The notes below the pieces were generated by a model that was not told the origin of the DNA, did not search any database, and saw only the letters and a program-made list of their open reading frames with translations. A program made the translations under genes and the position numbers. Shown here one piece after another: positions 9,445-18,440 of a DNA stretch of 64,000 nucleotides. Source of the stretch: Acetobacter fallax (GTDB lineage Bacteria; Pseudomonadota; Alphaproteobacteria; Acetobacterales; Acetobacteraceae); contig NZ_WOSX01000006.1 in the NCBI RefSeq assembly GCF_011516735.1, forward strand, positions 82,179-146,178. The letters run 5' to 3'. Numbering within the stretch: position 1 is the stretch's first letter; each line of letters starts with the position of its first letter.

Positions 9445-10560
9445 TCAGTATTCAACAACCGTCCGGATACTCTCGCCTTTCGCCATCATGTCGAAGCCCT
9501 CATTGATCCGCTCCAGCGGCAGTTTATGGGTGATGAGATCGTCAATGTTGATCTTGTGCTCCATATACCAGTCAACAATCTTCGGAACGTCCGTGCGACC
9601 GCGCGCCCCCCCGAATGCTGACCCGATCCAGCGACGCCCGGTGACAAGCTGGAAAGGTCGCGTGCTGATCTCCTGCCCCGCCGACGCCACACCGATAATC
9701 GTGGAAACACCCCAGCCGCGATGCGCGCACTCAAGCGCCTGTCGCATCAGCGTCGTGTTGCCGATGCACTCGAACGTGTAATCCGCGCCACCGCCCGTAA
9801 GTTCGATAATATGCCCGACCAGATCCCCGTCCGGCCCCAGCTCTTTCGGATTGACGAAATCGGTCATCCCGAATTTGCGCGCGATCGCCTCACGTTCGGG
9901 GTTGATGTCCACACCGATAATCTGATCAGCCCCGACCATCTTCGCGCCCTGAATCACATTCAGCCCGATGCCGCCAAGGCCGAAGACAACAACGGAAGAC
10001 CCCGTCTCCACCTTCGCGGTAAACAGCACCGCGCCAATCCCGGTCGTGACGCCGCAGCCAATGTAGCAAACCTTGTCGAACGGCGCGTCCTCTCGGATCT
10101 TCGCCAGCGCGATCTCCGGCAGAACGGTGAAATTCGCGAAGGTCGAACAGCCCATATAATGGTGGATTGGCTGACCCTTAAACGAGAAGCGCGACGTGCC
10201 GTCCGGCATCAGCCCCTTGCCCTGCGTGGAGCGGATCGCCGTACAGAGATTGGTCTTGCGCGACAGACACGACTTACACTCGCGACATTCCGGCGTGTAG
10301 AGCGGGATCACATGATCGCCAGGCTTCAGATGCTTCACGCCCTTGCCAACCTCGCGGACAATACCAGCGCCCTCATGGCCCAGAATGGCCGGAAACAGCC
10401 CCTCAGGATCGGCCCCTGACAGCGTGTATTTGTCGGTGTGGCACAGGCCAGTCGCCATGATCTCCACAAGGACTTCACCCTCGTGCGGGCCTTCAAGCTG
10501 AACCGTCTCAATCTCAAGAGGTCTGCCGGCTTCAAACGCGACCGCTGCTCTCACATCCAT
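9445..10560 (-). CDS. frmA: S-(hydroxymethyl)glutathione dehydrogenase / class III alcohol dehydrogenase
   Basis: 371 residues, the usual length. Catalytic-zinc ligands in ATGLCHTDKYTLSG and ILGHEGAGIV, structural-zinc cysteines in PECRECKSCLSRKTNLC, Rossmann motif VVFGLGGIGLNVIQGA and the class III GGARGRTDVPKIVDWYM segment. It oxidises S-hydroxymethylglutathione (from formaldehyde) with NAD+, and also reduces S-nitrosoglutathione. The start MDVRAAVAFE is set by GGGGAG upstream; the frame remains open for about 50 further codons without a better start. No esterase (frmB) partner is adjacent. Confidence 0.96.
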   Translation of the reverse strand: MDVRAAVAFEAGRPLEIETVQLEGPHEGEVLVEIMATGLCHTDKYTLSGADPEGLFPAILGHEGAGIVREVGKGVKHLKPGDHVIPLYTPECRECKSCLSRKTNLCTAIRSTQGKGLMPDGTSRFSFKGQPIHHYMGCSTFANFTVLPEIALAKIREDAPFDKVCYIGCGVTTGIGAVLFTAKVETGSSVVVFGLGGIGLNVIQGAKMVGADQIIGVDINPEREAIARKFGMTDFVNPKELGPDGDLVGHIIELTGGGADYTFECIGNTTLMRQALECAHRGWGVSTIIGVASAGQEISTRPFQLVTGRRWIGSAFGGARGRTDVPKIVDWYMEHKINIDDLITHKLPLERINEGFDMMAKGESIRTVVEY

Positions 10561-10741
10561 GATCTGACTCCCCAGGTGCTCACCTGCCGGGCAGGCGAGA
10601 ATCAATGTTTTTCGGATATTAGACCGGATGTGACATGAACGCACAGTATGCTGCGTGCGTTGTTGCCCCATGGGGAAAGACGCCTCGCCTTTCATAAGAC
10701 GATTTGCTACGACGAGCATTCATGTCTGCGGACAACCGGTC

Positions 10742-10905
10742 AGAGGCTGTTTCAAAAGCTTCTCTGCTGGCGATCCGACGCGCGTTTTCTGCGCTCCGAA
10801 GCTCATGGGCCGGCCGCCCGGTTCGCTTCTGTGCTCCAAAACACACGCCGGCCGCGCCCCTCACGGGCGCTCTCGCTCAGCGGAAAAGCTTTTGAAACAG
10901 CCTCT
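10742..10905. mobile_element. MITE-like element with 20-bp perfect terminal inverted repeats
   Basis: AGAGGCTGTTTCAAAAGCTT at 10742-10761 is perfectly complementary to 10886-10905, and imperfect complementarity continues inward to about 32 bp. The 164-bp interior has no plausible gene but includes the direct repeat TTCTGCGCTCCGAA / TTCTGTGCTCCAAA. The size, long inverted ends and lack of coding capacity fit a non-autonomous IS derivative. No clear target duplication. It lies between the divergent frmA and 2OG-oxygenase genes, so it may carry or alter promoters. Confidence 0.7.
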
Positions 10906-10918
10906 TACAATAATAAGA

Positions 10919-10941
10919 TGCGCGGGCAGACTGCCCGCGCA
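10919..10941. other. Perfect 11-bp-arm palindrome
   Basis: TGCGCGGGCAG-A-CTGCCCGCGCA gives an 11-bp stem around one central base, followed by AAAATG and no T-run. It lies about 65 bases upstream of the 2OG-oxygenase start. It could be an operator, a weak terminator for upstream transcripts, or part of the neighbouring mobile element. Confidence 0.5.
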
Positions 10942-11007
10942 AAATGCCGGGCCCCGACCAGATGACCCCATGCCCGTATCACGTTGCCGGCCGGGAAGGA
11001 TGACGAG

Positions 11008-11694
11008 ATGATGCAGACCACGCAGACCCGCTCATGTGACACCGATGCCTGCGCCGCCGCGATCGGGGCCTTCCGCACGACAGTGGCAACGTCCCTTGAG
11101 TCGGATATTCCGTTTCGTCACTGGACCCTGGAAAACGTGATTCCCGCCGAAGCATGTGAGGCTCTCGTTGCCTGGCAGCCCGCCGAAGGATCGGTGGCTG
11201 GCGATACTGGCGGCCGGCGTGAGACACGCAACGGCGCACGGGTCTTCGTGGAGCCGGGAGCGCGGGCACGCGATGCGCGGCTCGACGTGATGGCGCGGAT
11301 GTTCGACAGCCCGGAAGCCCGCGCCGCGATCACCTCTCTGTGCGGCACATCCCTGGACCACACGGCTCTGCGTCTGGAACTCAGCCTGGACACCGACGGG
11401 TTCTGGCTGGAGCCCCATACCGACATCGGTGCAAAGAAACTGACGCTCCTGATTCCGCTCTCCGTTCACCCGGAAGCAGAGCAATGGGGAACGGATCTGA
11501 TGAACGCGGCGGGCGAGTCGGTCGTCCGCAGCTCGGGCCGCTTCAACACAGGAACATTGTTCGTGCCTGGTGATGACACATGGCATGGATTTGCCCCGCG
11601 CCCGATCGAAGGGCTGCGACGGGGCCTGATTGTGAATTTCGTCGACTCAAGCTGGCGTGCGACGCACGAACTGGCGTTCGGGCCTGCGATCTGA
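11008..11694 (+). CDS. 2OG-Fe(II) oxygenase family protein
   Basis: 228 residues. The iron-binding HxD lies in WLEPHTDIGAKKLTLLIPLS and the distal His and 2-oxoglutarate-binding Arg in DDTWHGFAPRPIEGLRRGLI, giving the H-x-D...H...R pattern of prolyl-hydroxylase-like dioxygenases. Substrate unknown; related proteins act on proteins or small molecules. GGAAGGA seven bases before the ATG selects this start over the frame's earlier ATG. Precedes ETF-QO with a 73-base gap. Confidence 0.8.
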   Translation: MMQTTQTRSCDTDACAAAIGAFRTTVATSLESDIPFRHWTLENVIPAEACEALVAWQPAEGSVAGDTGGRRETRNGARVFVEPGARARDARLDVMARMFDSPEARAAITSLCGTSLDHTALRLELSLDTDGFWLEPHTDIGAKKLTLLIPLSVHPEAEQWGTDLMNAAGESVVRSSGRFNTGTLFVPGDDTWHGFAPRPIEGLRRGLIVNFVDSSWRATHELAFGPAI

Positions 11695-11767
11695 TCGTGC
11701 CGGATCACCCGCCTCCCGGCGGTTTCCTTCTTCCCTCACACAAGACTGTTTACGGAGAGCAAGTGTT

Positions 11768-13399
11768 ATGAGCGAACGCGAGGCGATGGATTTTGATGTC
11801 GTCATCGTGGGAGGTGGCCCGGCTGGTCTGGCCGCAGCGATCAGACTGCGGCAGCTGGCTCCCGAGGCAACCGTCTGTCTGATCGAAAAAGGCAGCGAAA
11901 TCGGTGCCCATATCGTATCAGGCGCCGTGATCGAGCCGCGCGCGCTCGACGAACTGCTGCCTGACTGGCGTAATCAGGACTCCCCGATCAGAACACCGGT
12001 CTCGGAAGAGGAAATGTACTTCCTCACCGAAACAAAGGGGCATCGCATCCCCGCCCTCGACCGCGTGATGCCCCACCTCGCCAATCACGGCAATTACGTC
12101 GTCAGCCTCGGTGAGGTCTGCCGCTGGCTGGCCGCAAAGGCCGAGGACATGGGCGTTGAAATCTACCCCGGTTTCGCCGGCGCCGAAGTCCTGATCGAAA
12201 ACAACCGCGTCGTCGGAGTCGCTACCGGCGACATGGGCATCACCCGCGAAGGCGAACACGGACCGAATTACGCCCCCGGCATGGAATTGCGAGGGAAATA
12301 CACCCTGTTCGCCGAAGGCTGCCGCGGTTCCCTCACCAAACGCGTCATGGCGCATTATGACCTCCGTAAAGGTGTCGATCCGCAGACCTACGGCCTCGGC
12401 GTCAAGGAAGTCTGGGAAATCCCACCAGAAAATCACCGCCCCGGCCTCGTGGTCCACAGCTTCGGCTGGCCGCTGGACGACCGCACCTATGGCGGCGCCT
12501 GGCTCTACCATTTCGGCGAAAACCTCGTTTCCTACGGCTTCGTCACCGGCCTCGATTACGAAAACACCTGGCTGTCCCCGTTCGACGAAATGCAGCGCAC
12601 CAAGCTGCACCCGGTCTTCCGCCCGCATTTCGAAGGCGGCCGCCGCCTGATCTATGGCGCCAGAGCTCTCTCGGAAGGCGGCCTTCAGTCAATTCCGCGC
12701 CTGACCTTCCCCGGCGGCGCCCTGATCGGCGATTCCGCCGGATTCCTGAACACGCCGAAGATCAAGGGCACCCATACGGCCATGAAGTCCGGCATGCTCG
12801 CCGCCGAGGCCGTGGTGGAAGCACTGGCTACCAGTCGTGTCGAACCCGGCTCCTTCACGCAGCGGGTCCGCAATTCCTGGCTGTACGAAGAACTGAAATC
12901 CGCCCGCAACGTCCGCCCCGCCTTCGCAAAATGGGGCATGAAAGCCGGCGCGCTATACGCCGGCATCGACGCCATGATCCTCCGGGGCCGCGCGCCCTGG
13001 ACACTGCATTATCGCCATACGGACAACGAGACGCTCCGTCCCGCCTCCCTGTCAGAGCCGATCAGCTATCCGAAGCCCGATGGCAAGGTGACGTTCGACA
13101 GGTTGTCCTCGGTCTTTCTCTCGAACACCAATCACGAGGAAGATCAGCCGGTGCATCTGCATGTGGAGAACATGCCGCTGTGGAAAACGGTGAACTGGGA
13201 CGTCTTCCGCTCGCCGGAAAGCCGTTACTGCCCGGCAGGTGTCTACGAGGTGGCCGATGAGGCGACCGATCCGCGCCTGGTCATCAACGCGCAGAACTGC
13301 GTGCACTGCAAAACATGCGACATCAAGGATCCGGCGCAGAACATCGACTGGGTGACGCCGGAAGGAGGCGGCGGCCCGAATTACCCGGCCGGGATGTAA
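11768..13399 (+). CDS. Electron-transfer flavoprotein-ubiquinone oxidoreductase
   Basis: 543 residues. FAD-binding motif VIVGGGPAGLAAAIRL at about 11, the family-typical GAHIVSGAVIEPRALDELLPDW, PGGALIGDSAGFLN, and the C-terminal 4Fe-4S ligands in INAQNCVHCKTCDIKDPAQN. It passes electrons from reduced ETF (fed by acyl-CoA and amino-acid dehydrogenases) to ubiquinone at the inner membrane. The ATG follows GGAGAGC. The etfB and etfA genes immediately downstream confirm the role. Confidence 0.97.
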   Translation: MSEREAMDFDVVIVGGGPAGLAAAIRLRQLAPEATVCLIEKGSEIGAHIVSGAVIEPRALDELLPDWRNQDSPIRTPVSEEEMYFLTETKGHRIPALDRVMPHLANHGNYVVSLGEVCRWLAAKAEDMGVEIYPGFAGAEVLIENNRVVGVATGDMGITREGEHGPNYAPGMELRGKYTLFAEGCRGSLTKRVMAHYDLRKGVDPQTYGLGVKEVWEIPPENHRPGLVVHSFGWPLDDRTYGGAWLYHFGENLVSYGFVTGLDYENTWLSPFDEMQRTKLHPVFRPHFEGGRRLIYGARALSEGGLQSIPRLTFPGGALIGDSAGFLNTPKIKGTHTAMKSGMLAAEAVVEALATSRVEPGSFTQRVRNSWLYEELKSARNVRPAFAKWGMKAGALYAGIDAMILRGRAPWTLHYRHTDNETLRPASLSEPISYPKPDGKVTFDRLSSVFLSNTNHEEDQPVHLHVENMPLWKTVNWDVFRSPESRYCPAGVYEVADEATDPRLVINAQNCVHCKTCDIKDPAQNIDWVTPEGGGGPNYPAGM

Positions 13400-13509
13400 T
13401 TTCCGGGCGTGGTACGCTAAGGCAACCATCAATTCCGGTGGAACGGTAACCGGGCGTGGAACTGCCCTCCCGCCCGTTCCCACCACCAACGGGTACAGGC
13501 AGGAAGACC

Positions 13510-14259
13510 ATGAAAATTCTCGTCCCGGTGAAACGTGTCGTCGATTACAACATCAAGGTTCGGGTCAGATCCGACGGAACCGGTGTTGAGACGGCAGGCC
13601 TCAAAATGTCGATGAATCCCTTCGACGAAATCGCCGTCGAAGAAGCCGTGCGGCTGCGTGAAAAAGGCGCCGCGACAGAGGTCATCGCCATCTCCATCGG
13701 TGTGCAGCAGGCGCAGGACACCCTGCGCACAGCCCTCGCCATGGGAGCCGACCGCGCCATCCTCGTCCTCACGGATGAGAGCCCGGAGCCCCTCACCGTT
13801 GCAAAGATCCTGAAAGTCCTCGTCGAGCGTGAAAAGCCGGAACTCGTGTTCCTGGGCAAGCAGGCGATTGATGACGATATGAACGCAACAGGTCAGATGC
13901 TGGCCGGTCTGCTCGGATGGCCGCAGGGCACATTCGCCAGCAAGGTCGAGGTGGCTGATGGCCGCGTCGACGTCGCGCGCGAAATCGACGGCGGCACCGA
14001 GACGGTCTCGCTGGCACTCCCCGCGATCGTCACGGCGGATCTGCGCCTGAACGAACCACGCTACGCGTCGCTGCCCAACATCATGAAGGCGAAGAAAAAG
14101 CCAATGGAGACGCTGCAGGCCGCCGATCTCGGTGTGGACACGACGCGACGTCTGACAACGGTGTCCGTCTCCGAGCCGCCGACCCGCAAAGCAGGTGTGA
14201 CCGTCAGTTCCGTCGCCGAACTGGTCGAAAAGCTGCGTAACGAAGCCAGGGTGATCTGA
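13510..14259 (+). CDS. etfB: Electron transfer flavoprotein beta subunit
   Basis: 249 residues: [48 protein letters not shown] and [21 protein letters not shown] are the family hallmarks, including the AMP-binding region. It forms the FAD-containing ETF heterodimer with EtfA. CAGGAAGACC precedes the ATG; the frame is open 18 codons further upstream. etfA follows two bases after the stop. Confidence 0.97.
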   Translation: MKILVPVKRVVDYNIKVRVRSDGTGVETAGLKMSMNPFDEIAVEEAVRLREKGAATEVIAISIGVQQAQDTLRTALAMGADRAILVLTDESPEPLTVAKILKVLVEREKPELVFLGKQAIDDDMNATGQMLAGLLGWPQGTFASKVEVADGRVDVAREIDGGTETVSLALPAIVTADLRLNEPRYASLPNIMKAKKKPMETLQAADLGVDTTRRLTTVSVSEPPTRKAGVTVSSVAELVEKLRNEARVI

Positions 14260-14261
14260 TC

Positions 14262-15197
14262 ATGACCGTTCTTGTTTTTGTCGAAACCGAAGCCGGTCAG
14301 GTCCGTCAGGCCTCCCGTTCCGCGATCGCCGCCGCAACGAAGCTGGGCGACGTACATGCACTCGTCGCCGGCGATGCCGCAGCCAGTGACGCCGCCGCCA
14401 CGGCAGCGGCTAAAGTGCCCGGTGTCGCCAGGGTGCTGAAGGCCGGCGCCGATGTTCTGGCTCACGAACTGGCCGAGCCTCTGGCGGACCTGATCGTGGC
14501 GCTGGCTGGCGACTACACGCATCTTCTGGCGGCCTCTTCAGCCGCGGGTAAGAACGTGATGCCCCGTGTCGCGGCCCTGCTTGACGTGCAGCCGATCCCT
14601 GACGTCATGGCCATCGTGGACGCCGACACGTTTGTCCGCCCGATCTATGCCGGCAACGCCCTTGCGACGGTTAAATCCTCGGATGCAAAGAAAGTCCTGA
14701 CAATCCGCGCCGCGAGCTTCGATCCGGCCCCGGCCGAAGGCGGTTCGGCCCCCGTCGAAGCTGTCACCGTCACGGTGACGGACGAGACCTCCCGCTTCGT
14801 TTCGGCGCATACGCCGGTCAGTGATCGTCCGGAACTCGAGTCAGCCCGCGTGATCGTTTCGGGTGGTCGCGGCCTGCAAAGCGCTGAAAACTTCCACAAA
14901 TACCTTGAGCCGCTGGCGGACAAACTCGGAGCAGCAATCGGCGCCTCGCGCGTGGCGGTGGACTCGGGTTACGCACCCAATGACAGTCAGGTCGGACAGA
15001 CCGGCAAGATCGTGGCGCCGGAGCTTTATATCGCAGTCGGTATCTCCGGCGCGATTCAGCATCTGGCCGGCATGAAGGACAGCAAGGTCATTGTCGCGAT
15101 CAACAAAGACGCGGAAGCCCCGATTCTTCAGGTAGCGGATTACAGCCTGGTCGGCGATCTCTTCGAGATCGTCCCCGCCCTGACCGCCGCGCTCTGA
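14262..15197 (+). CDS. etfA: Electron transfer flavoprotein alpha subunit
   Basis: 311 residues. The FAD-binding C-terminal half shows [49 protein letters not shown] and [20 protein letters not shown]. With EtfB it accepts electrons from dehydrogenases and delivers them to the ETF-QO encoded two genes upstream. Last gene of the unit, 45 bases before a strong terminator. Confidence 0.97.
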   Translation: MTVLVFVETEAGQVRQASRSAIAAATKLGDVHALVAGDAAASDAAATAAAKVPGVARVLKAGADVLAHELAEPLADLIVALAGDYTHLLAASSAAGKNVMPRVAALLDVQPIPDVMAIVDADTFVRPIYAGNALATVKSSDAKKVLTIRAASFDPAPAEGGSAPVEAVTVTVTDETSRFVSAHTPVSDRPELESARVIVSGGRGLQSAENFHKYLEPLADKLGAAIGASRVAVDSGYAPNDSQVGQTGKIVAPELYIAVGISGAIQHLAGMKDSKVIVAINKDAEAPILQVADYSLVGDLFEIVPALTAAL

Positions 15198-15242
15198 AAA
15201 TCACTGCTGATTTTAAAGATATACTATCAGACTATGAGAATG

Positions 15243-15280
15243 CGCTGCTTCCGGTAATCAGGCCGGAAGCAGTGTTTTTT
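15243..15280 (+). terminator. Rho-independent terminator after etfA
   Basis: CTGCTTCCGG / CCGGAAGCAG forms a perfect 10-bp stem (extendable to 12 with a G-T pair) around an 8-base loop, followed by TGTTTTTT. Placement 45 bases after the etfA stop fits the end of the ETF operon. Confidence 0.88.
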
Positions 15281-15498
15281 ATGGGCACGTCCGGAAAGGA
15301 TTACTCACCGGACTTACGCTTTTCAGAATAGTCATCCACAATGAAATGTTGTGTGCCCGTCGTTCCGTTCAGGGATCACGGTTCTGGTCGCAAATGACCG
15401 TGACGACCGGACAGAAGCAAAAATCTGTTCGGGCTGTTAACGGCTGAGTGATAAATACAGGGCAGGCTGAATCGTCCCGAGACCAGGATGATTCCTCA

Positions 15499-17859
15499 AT
15501 GTACGACGCCCTGCCCGATCTGTATGATTATAATCCGGGTATGATTGCCGGTGCCGCGGCACTCTGCGCGACATCGATGCTGATCGTTGTCCGGATGGTC
15601 TGCCGGGCGGCCATGGTCCGTGGGGCGTCGAGGATAAAGCGGCTTCTTCTCGCCGCCGCCGTTGCCGGAAACGGCATATGGGCAACTCATTTTCTGGCAA
15701 TGCTCGGCCGGAACTCGGCCATGGATGCAGTCTATGCGCCAGGCCTGACCGTGCTGTCGGCGGGCGTGGCGTTTCTCATCTTTTTCGGAGCCTGGTGGAA
15801 CGAGAGAGAGACGCCTGGCCGGTCGTTTTCACCTTCAACAGCGTTTCTGATGATGATGGCTGTCGGCGGAATGCACTATATCGGCATCAGTGCGATGGAT
15901 GATGGTGCGCTGCCTGATATTTCGGCCGCCCGCGTCGTCACATCGCTGATTTTCGGATTTGTCCTGTTTTATGCCGGCTGCCTGTTTCTCCGACGTCAGC
16001 ACGGCCCCTGGCGGGCGCTGGCCACAGCCCCCTGGGTCATCGGGGTTTGCTGCCTGCATTTTATCGGCGTGCCGCCCGGTTCGCACATGCATGATATGGC
16101 AGCGGAAGAAATGCAGGCCGGTTCAGTCTCGCTGGCCGGTATGGTCGCCGCCGGAACAGCAACGTTTCTGATCCTCGCGCTCATCTGGCTTGGCTTTGAA
16201 TACCGCGTCGGCCTGAACCGGCGTGATGACAACATGCGCGCCCGCAATTTTGCGGATGCCGCAATCGAGGGGCTTGTTGTAACGGACGGGGCACAGATTA
16301 TCGACGCCAATGATGCTTTTCGGAAACTGGTCTCATGGTCCCGTTATGAAACGGGTTCGCTTGGTGTCTGTCTGCCGGAACTGGTATCCGGCGATATTCT
16401 GAGAGCTCTGATCGCGGAAGAAAAGCCTCGGGAGGTGTGGCTGATAACAGGTGATGATCAGCCCGTTCCGGTTGAAATCTATGCGCGTAAAGCGACATGG
16501 AAAGGTCGCACCCGGACAGTCCTCGCCGTCGTCGATTTGAGGGCGCGCAAGGAGGCGGAGGCGGCTCTGCGGGCAATCTCCTTTCAGGACAGTCTGACAG
16601 GGATCGGTAATCGTCCGTATTTTGTTTCAAAGCTGACAGATTTTCTGCGTCAGAAAGGCCGGAGTCCACGGATCGCTGCTTTTCTGATTGATGTTGACCG
16701 CTTCAAAAATATTAACGAGACGAGTGGCCACGCGGCGGGAGACGCCGTCCTCGCTCACATCGCACAGGGGATTTCAGGGGCGGTTCCGGAAGGCGCGGTC
16801 ACCGCGCGGATCGCAGGTGACGAGTTCGCTGTGGCATTTCCAGCCGATGGGTGCGATCCGTCAGCTTTCGCTGCGCAGCTGGCTCAGCAGCTTAAAATGC
16901 CGCTGGATGACAGGAACAATTCTGTCCCTGTTTCGGTCAGTGTCGGATTTGCTGTGTCTGATCGCGATACGCCGGACGGCGAGGCCCTGCTTCACCGTCT
17001 GGGTGTCGCTCTGCTTGCTGCCAAGCAGGCGGGGCGAGGTAGCGTGCGGGAATATGATTATAATTTCGACACCTCGATTCAGGACCGTTTTCGGATGGAG
17101 CAGGAAATCCGCCTTGCTCTTGATCGAAACGAGTTCTTTCTCGAATACCAGCCGATTATGTGCACACGGACTCATCGCCTTACCGGATATGAGGCGCTGG
17201 TTCGCTGGCAGCATCCGGAGCGAGGGCGGATTCCACCGGATCAGTTCATCGGTGTCGCGGAAGAATGTGGCCTGATTGCGGAACTGGGCGAATGGGTGGT
17301 CCGGCGCGCCTGTGCCGACGCCGCATGCTGGAGCAACGGACTGAGTGTATCGGTCAATGTTTCTCCACTGCAATTTGCGACGTCTGATCTGCCTGCGGTC
17401 ATAACCGCAGCCGTTCGGGATGCAGGTCTTGATCCTGCCAGACTTGATATTGAGATTACCGAAAACACATTGCTTCAGCAGGGGCGGCAGAATATGGAGA
17501 TTCTTCGTAGTCTGCGGAATCTGGGGGCTGGCGTCGTTATGGATGATTTCGGCACCGGTTATTCAAGCCTGAGCTATCTTCGTGACTTCCAGTTTGATAA
17601 AGTGAAGATAGACCGGTCGTTCATCCGGGATATGCTTCAGCAGCCTCATTCAGCCGCAATTGTCGATGCGATTCTGTCACTCGGCAAAGGGCTGGGAATC
17701 GATATCGTTGCTGAAGGAATCGAAACATCAGAGCAACTGGCCTATCTTGAAAAACGCTGCTGCACTCTGGTGCAGGGATACTTTATCGGAAGACCTGGCC
17801 GGGAGATCGCAGAAGCCCCTTCTGAGAGCGTGCTGGAATCTCTGAGAGAAGCTGTTTAA
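15499..17859 (+). CDS. MHYT-sensor PAS-GGDEF-EAL c-di-GMP protein
   Basis: 786 residues. Seven-helix MHYT-type sensor (about 15-240) with the motifs ATHFLAM, GGMHYIGISAM and a diverged CCLHFIGVPP; then a PAS-like region (about 250-350), GGDEF domain with signature RIAGDEFAVAF (about 437-447) and EAL domain with YEALVRW (about 564) and DDFGTGYSSLSYL. The EAL catalytic residues look intact, and AGDEF is a tolerated cyclase signature. MHYT domains are proposed to bind copper and sense O2, CO or NO. c-di-GMP controls cellulose and motility in related bacteria. A GTG at 15448 is an alternative start. Confidence 0.9.
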   Translation: MYDALPDLYDYNPGMIAGAAALCATSMLIVVRMVCRAAMVRGASRIKRLLLAAAVAGNGIWATHFLAMLGRNSAMDAVYAPGLTVLSAGVAFLIFFGAWWNERETPGRSFSPSTAFLMMMAVGGMHYIGISAMDDGALPDISAARVVTSLIFGFVLFYAGCLFLRRQHGPWRALATAPWVIGVCCLHFIGVPPGSHMHDMAAEEMQAGSVSLAGMVAAGTATFLILALIWLGFEYRVGLNRRDDNMRARNFADAAIEGLVVTDGAQIIDANDAFRKLVSWSRYETGSLGVCLPELVSGDILRALIAEEKPREVWLITGDDQPVPVEIYARKATWKGRTRTVLAVVDLRARKEAEAALRAISFQDSLTGIGNRPYFVSKLTDFLRQKGRSPRIAAFLIDVDRFKNINETSGHAAGDAVLAHIAQGISGAVPEGAVTARIAGDEFAVAFPADGCDPSAFAAQLAQQLKMPLDDRNNSVPVSVSVGFAVSDRDTPDGEALLHRLGVALLAAKQAGRGSVREYDYNFDTSIQDRFRMEQEIRLALDRNEFFLEYQPIMCTRTHRLTGYEALVRWQHPERGRIPPDQFIGVAEECGLIAELGEWVVRRACADAACWSNGLSVSVNVSPLQFATSDLPAVITAAVRDAGLDPARLDIEITENTLLQQGRQNMEILRSLRNLGAGVVMDDFGTGYSSLSYLRDFQFDKVKIDRSFIRDMLQQPHSAAIVDAILSLGKGLGIDIVAEGIETSEQLAYLEKRCCTLVQGYFIGRPGREIAEAPSESVLESLREAV

Positions 17860-18440
17860 AAACCAGAACGGAGATTTCTGATGAGTATCACTGTATATAA
17901 TAGTAATGATTTTTACTGATTTTCTCATAATTTTTGTTAATAGCATTCCCTGAATCTGTCTGTTAATATCAACCCACATCAATATGCCGATTCCAGACAG
18001 CTTTCTGGTCGAAAACACTATCATAGATCATAAATTTATTGATAACAGACTGTTTCACAGTTCCCTGATACGAAGCGTATTTCCTGTGACCCGATGTTCG
18101 TGGTCTGTATGAATCACTCCGCTCAGGCACTCAAAACACAGGCCGGTCATACCCCTCCGCAGGGATTCTTACAGGCAGAAAAATGCATGAAACAGTCGCC
18201 GAATATGATGACCTGTAAAAATCAGTGATATTGACAGGTACTCTGAGATTTTTTGAAGTGTCTCACGTAGCGGATAGTCTTTCTCCACGATCTTCAGTCG
18301 AAAAGATTCTTTCTTTTTCACCAGATTCCGTATGGCTGTTTCTGGAGAATGCTCTTTTATCACCTCCTTAACATGTGACTGCTTAACTGTGTTCCTGCGC
18401 GTGTTAAGCGCGCCTGGCTGGCACGTGAAAGACAAGGTGA
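17860..18440. other. A+T-rich intergenic region between the two c-di-GMP genes
   Basis: About 580 bases, clearly richer in A+T than the flanks. No convincing gene: a minus-strand 88-codon frame exists but has atypical composition. An AAGGAGGTGATAA sequence on the minus strand (near 18360) mimics a perfect Shine-Dalgarno but has no ATG, GTG or TTG start at suitable spacing. It probably holds the promoter of the downstream gene. Confidence 0.5.

Noticed and set aside
9721..10419. 232-codon plus-strand frame opposite frmA
   Set aside because: Antisense to a complete, motif-rich dehydrogenase; no supporting signals.
18169..18435. 88-codon minus-strand frame in the A+T-rich gap between the c-di-GMP genes
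   Set aside because: No usable start at the SD-like AAGGAGGTG, atypical residues, no recognised motif. Left as non-coding.
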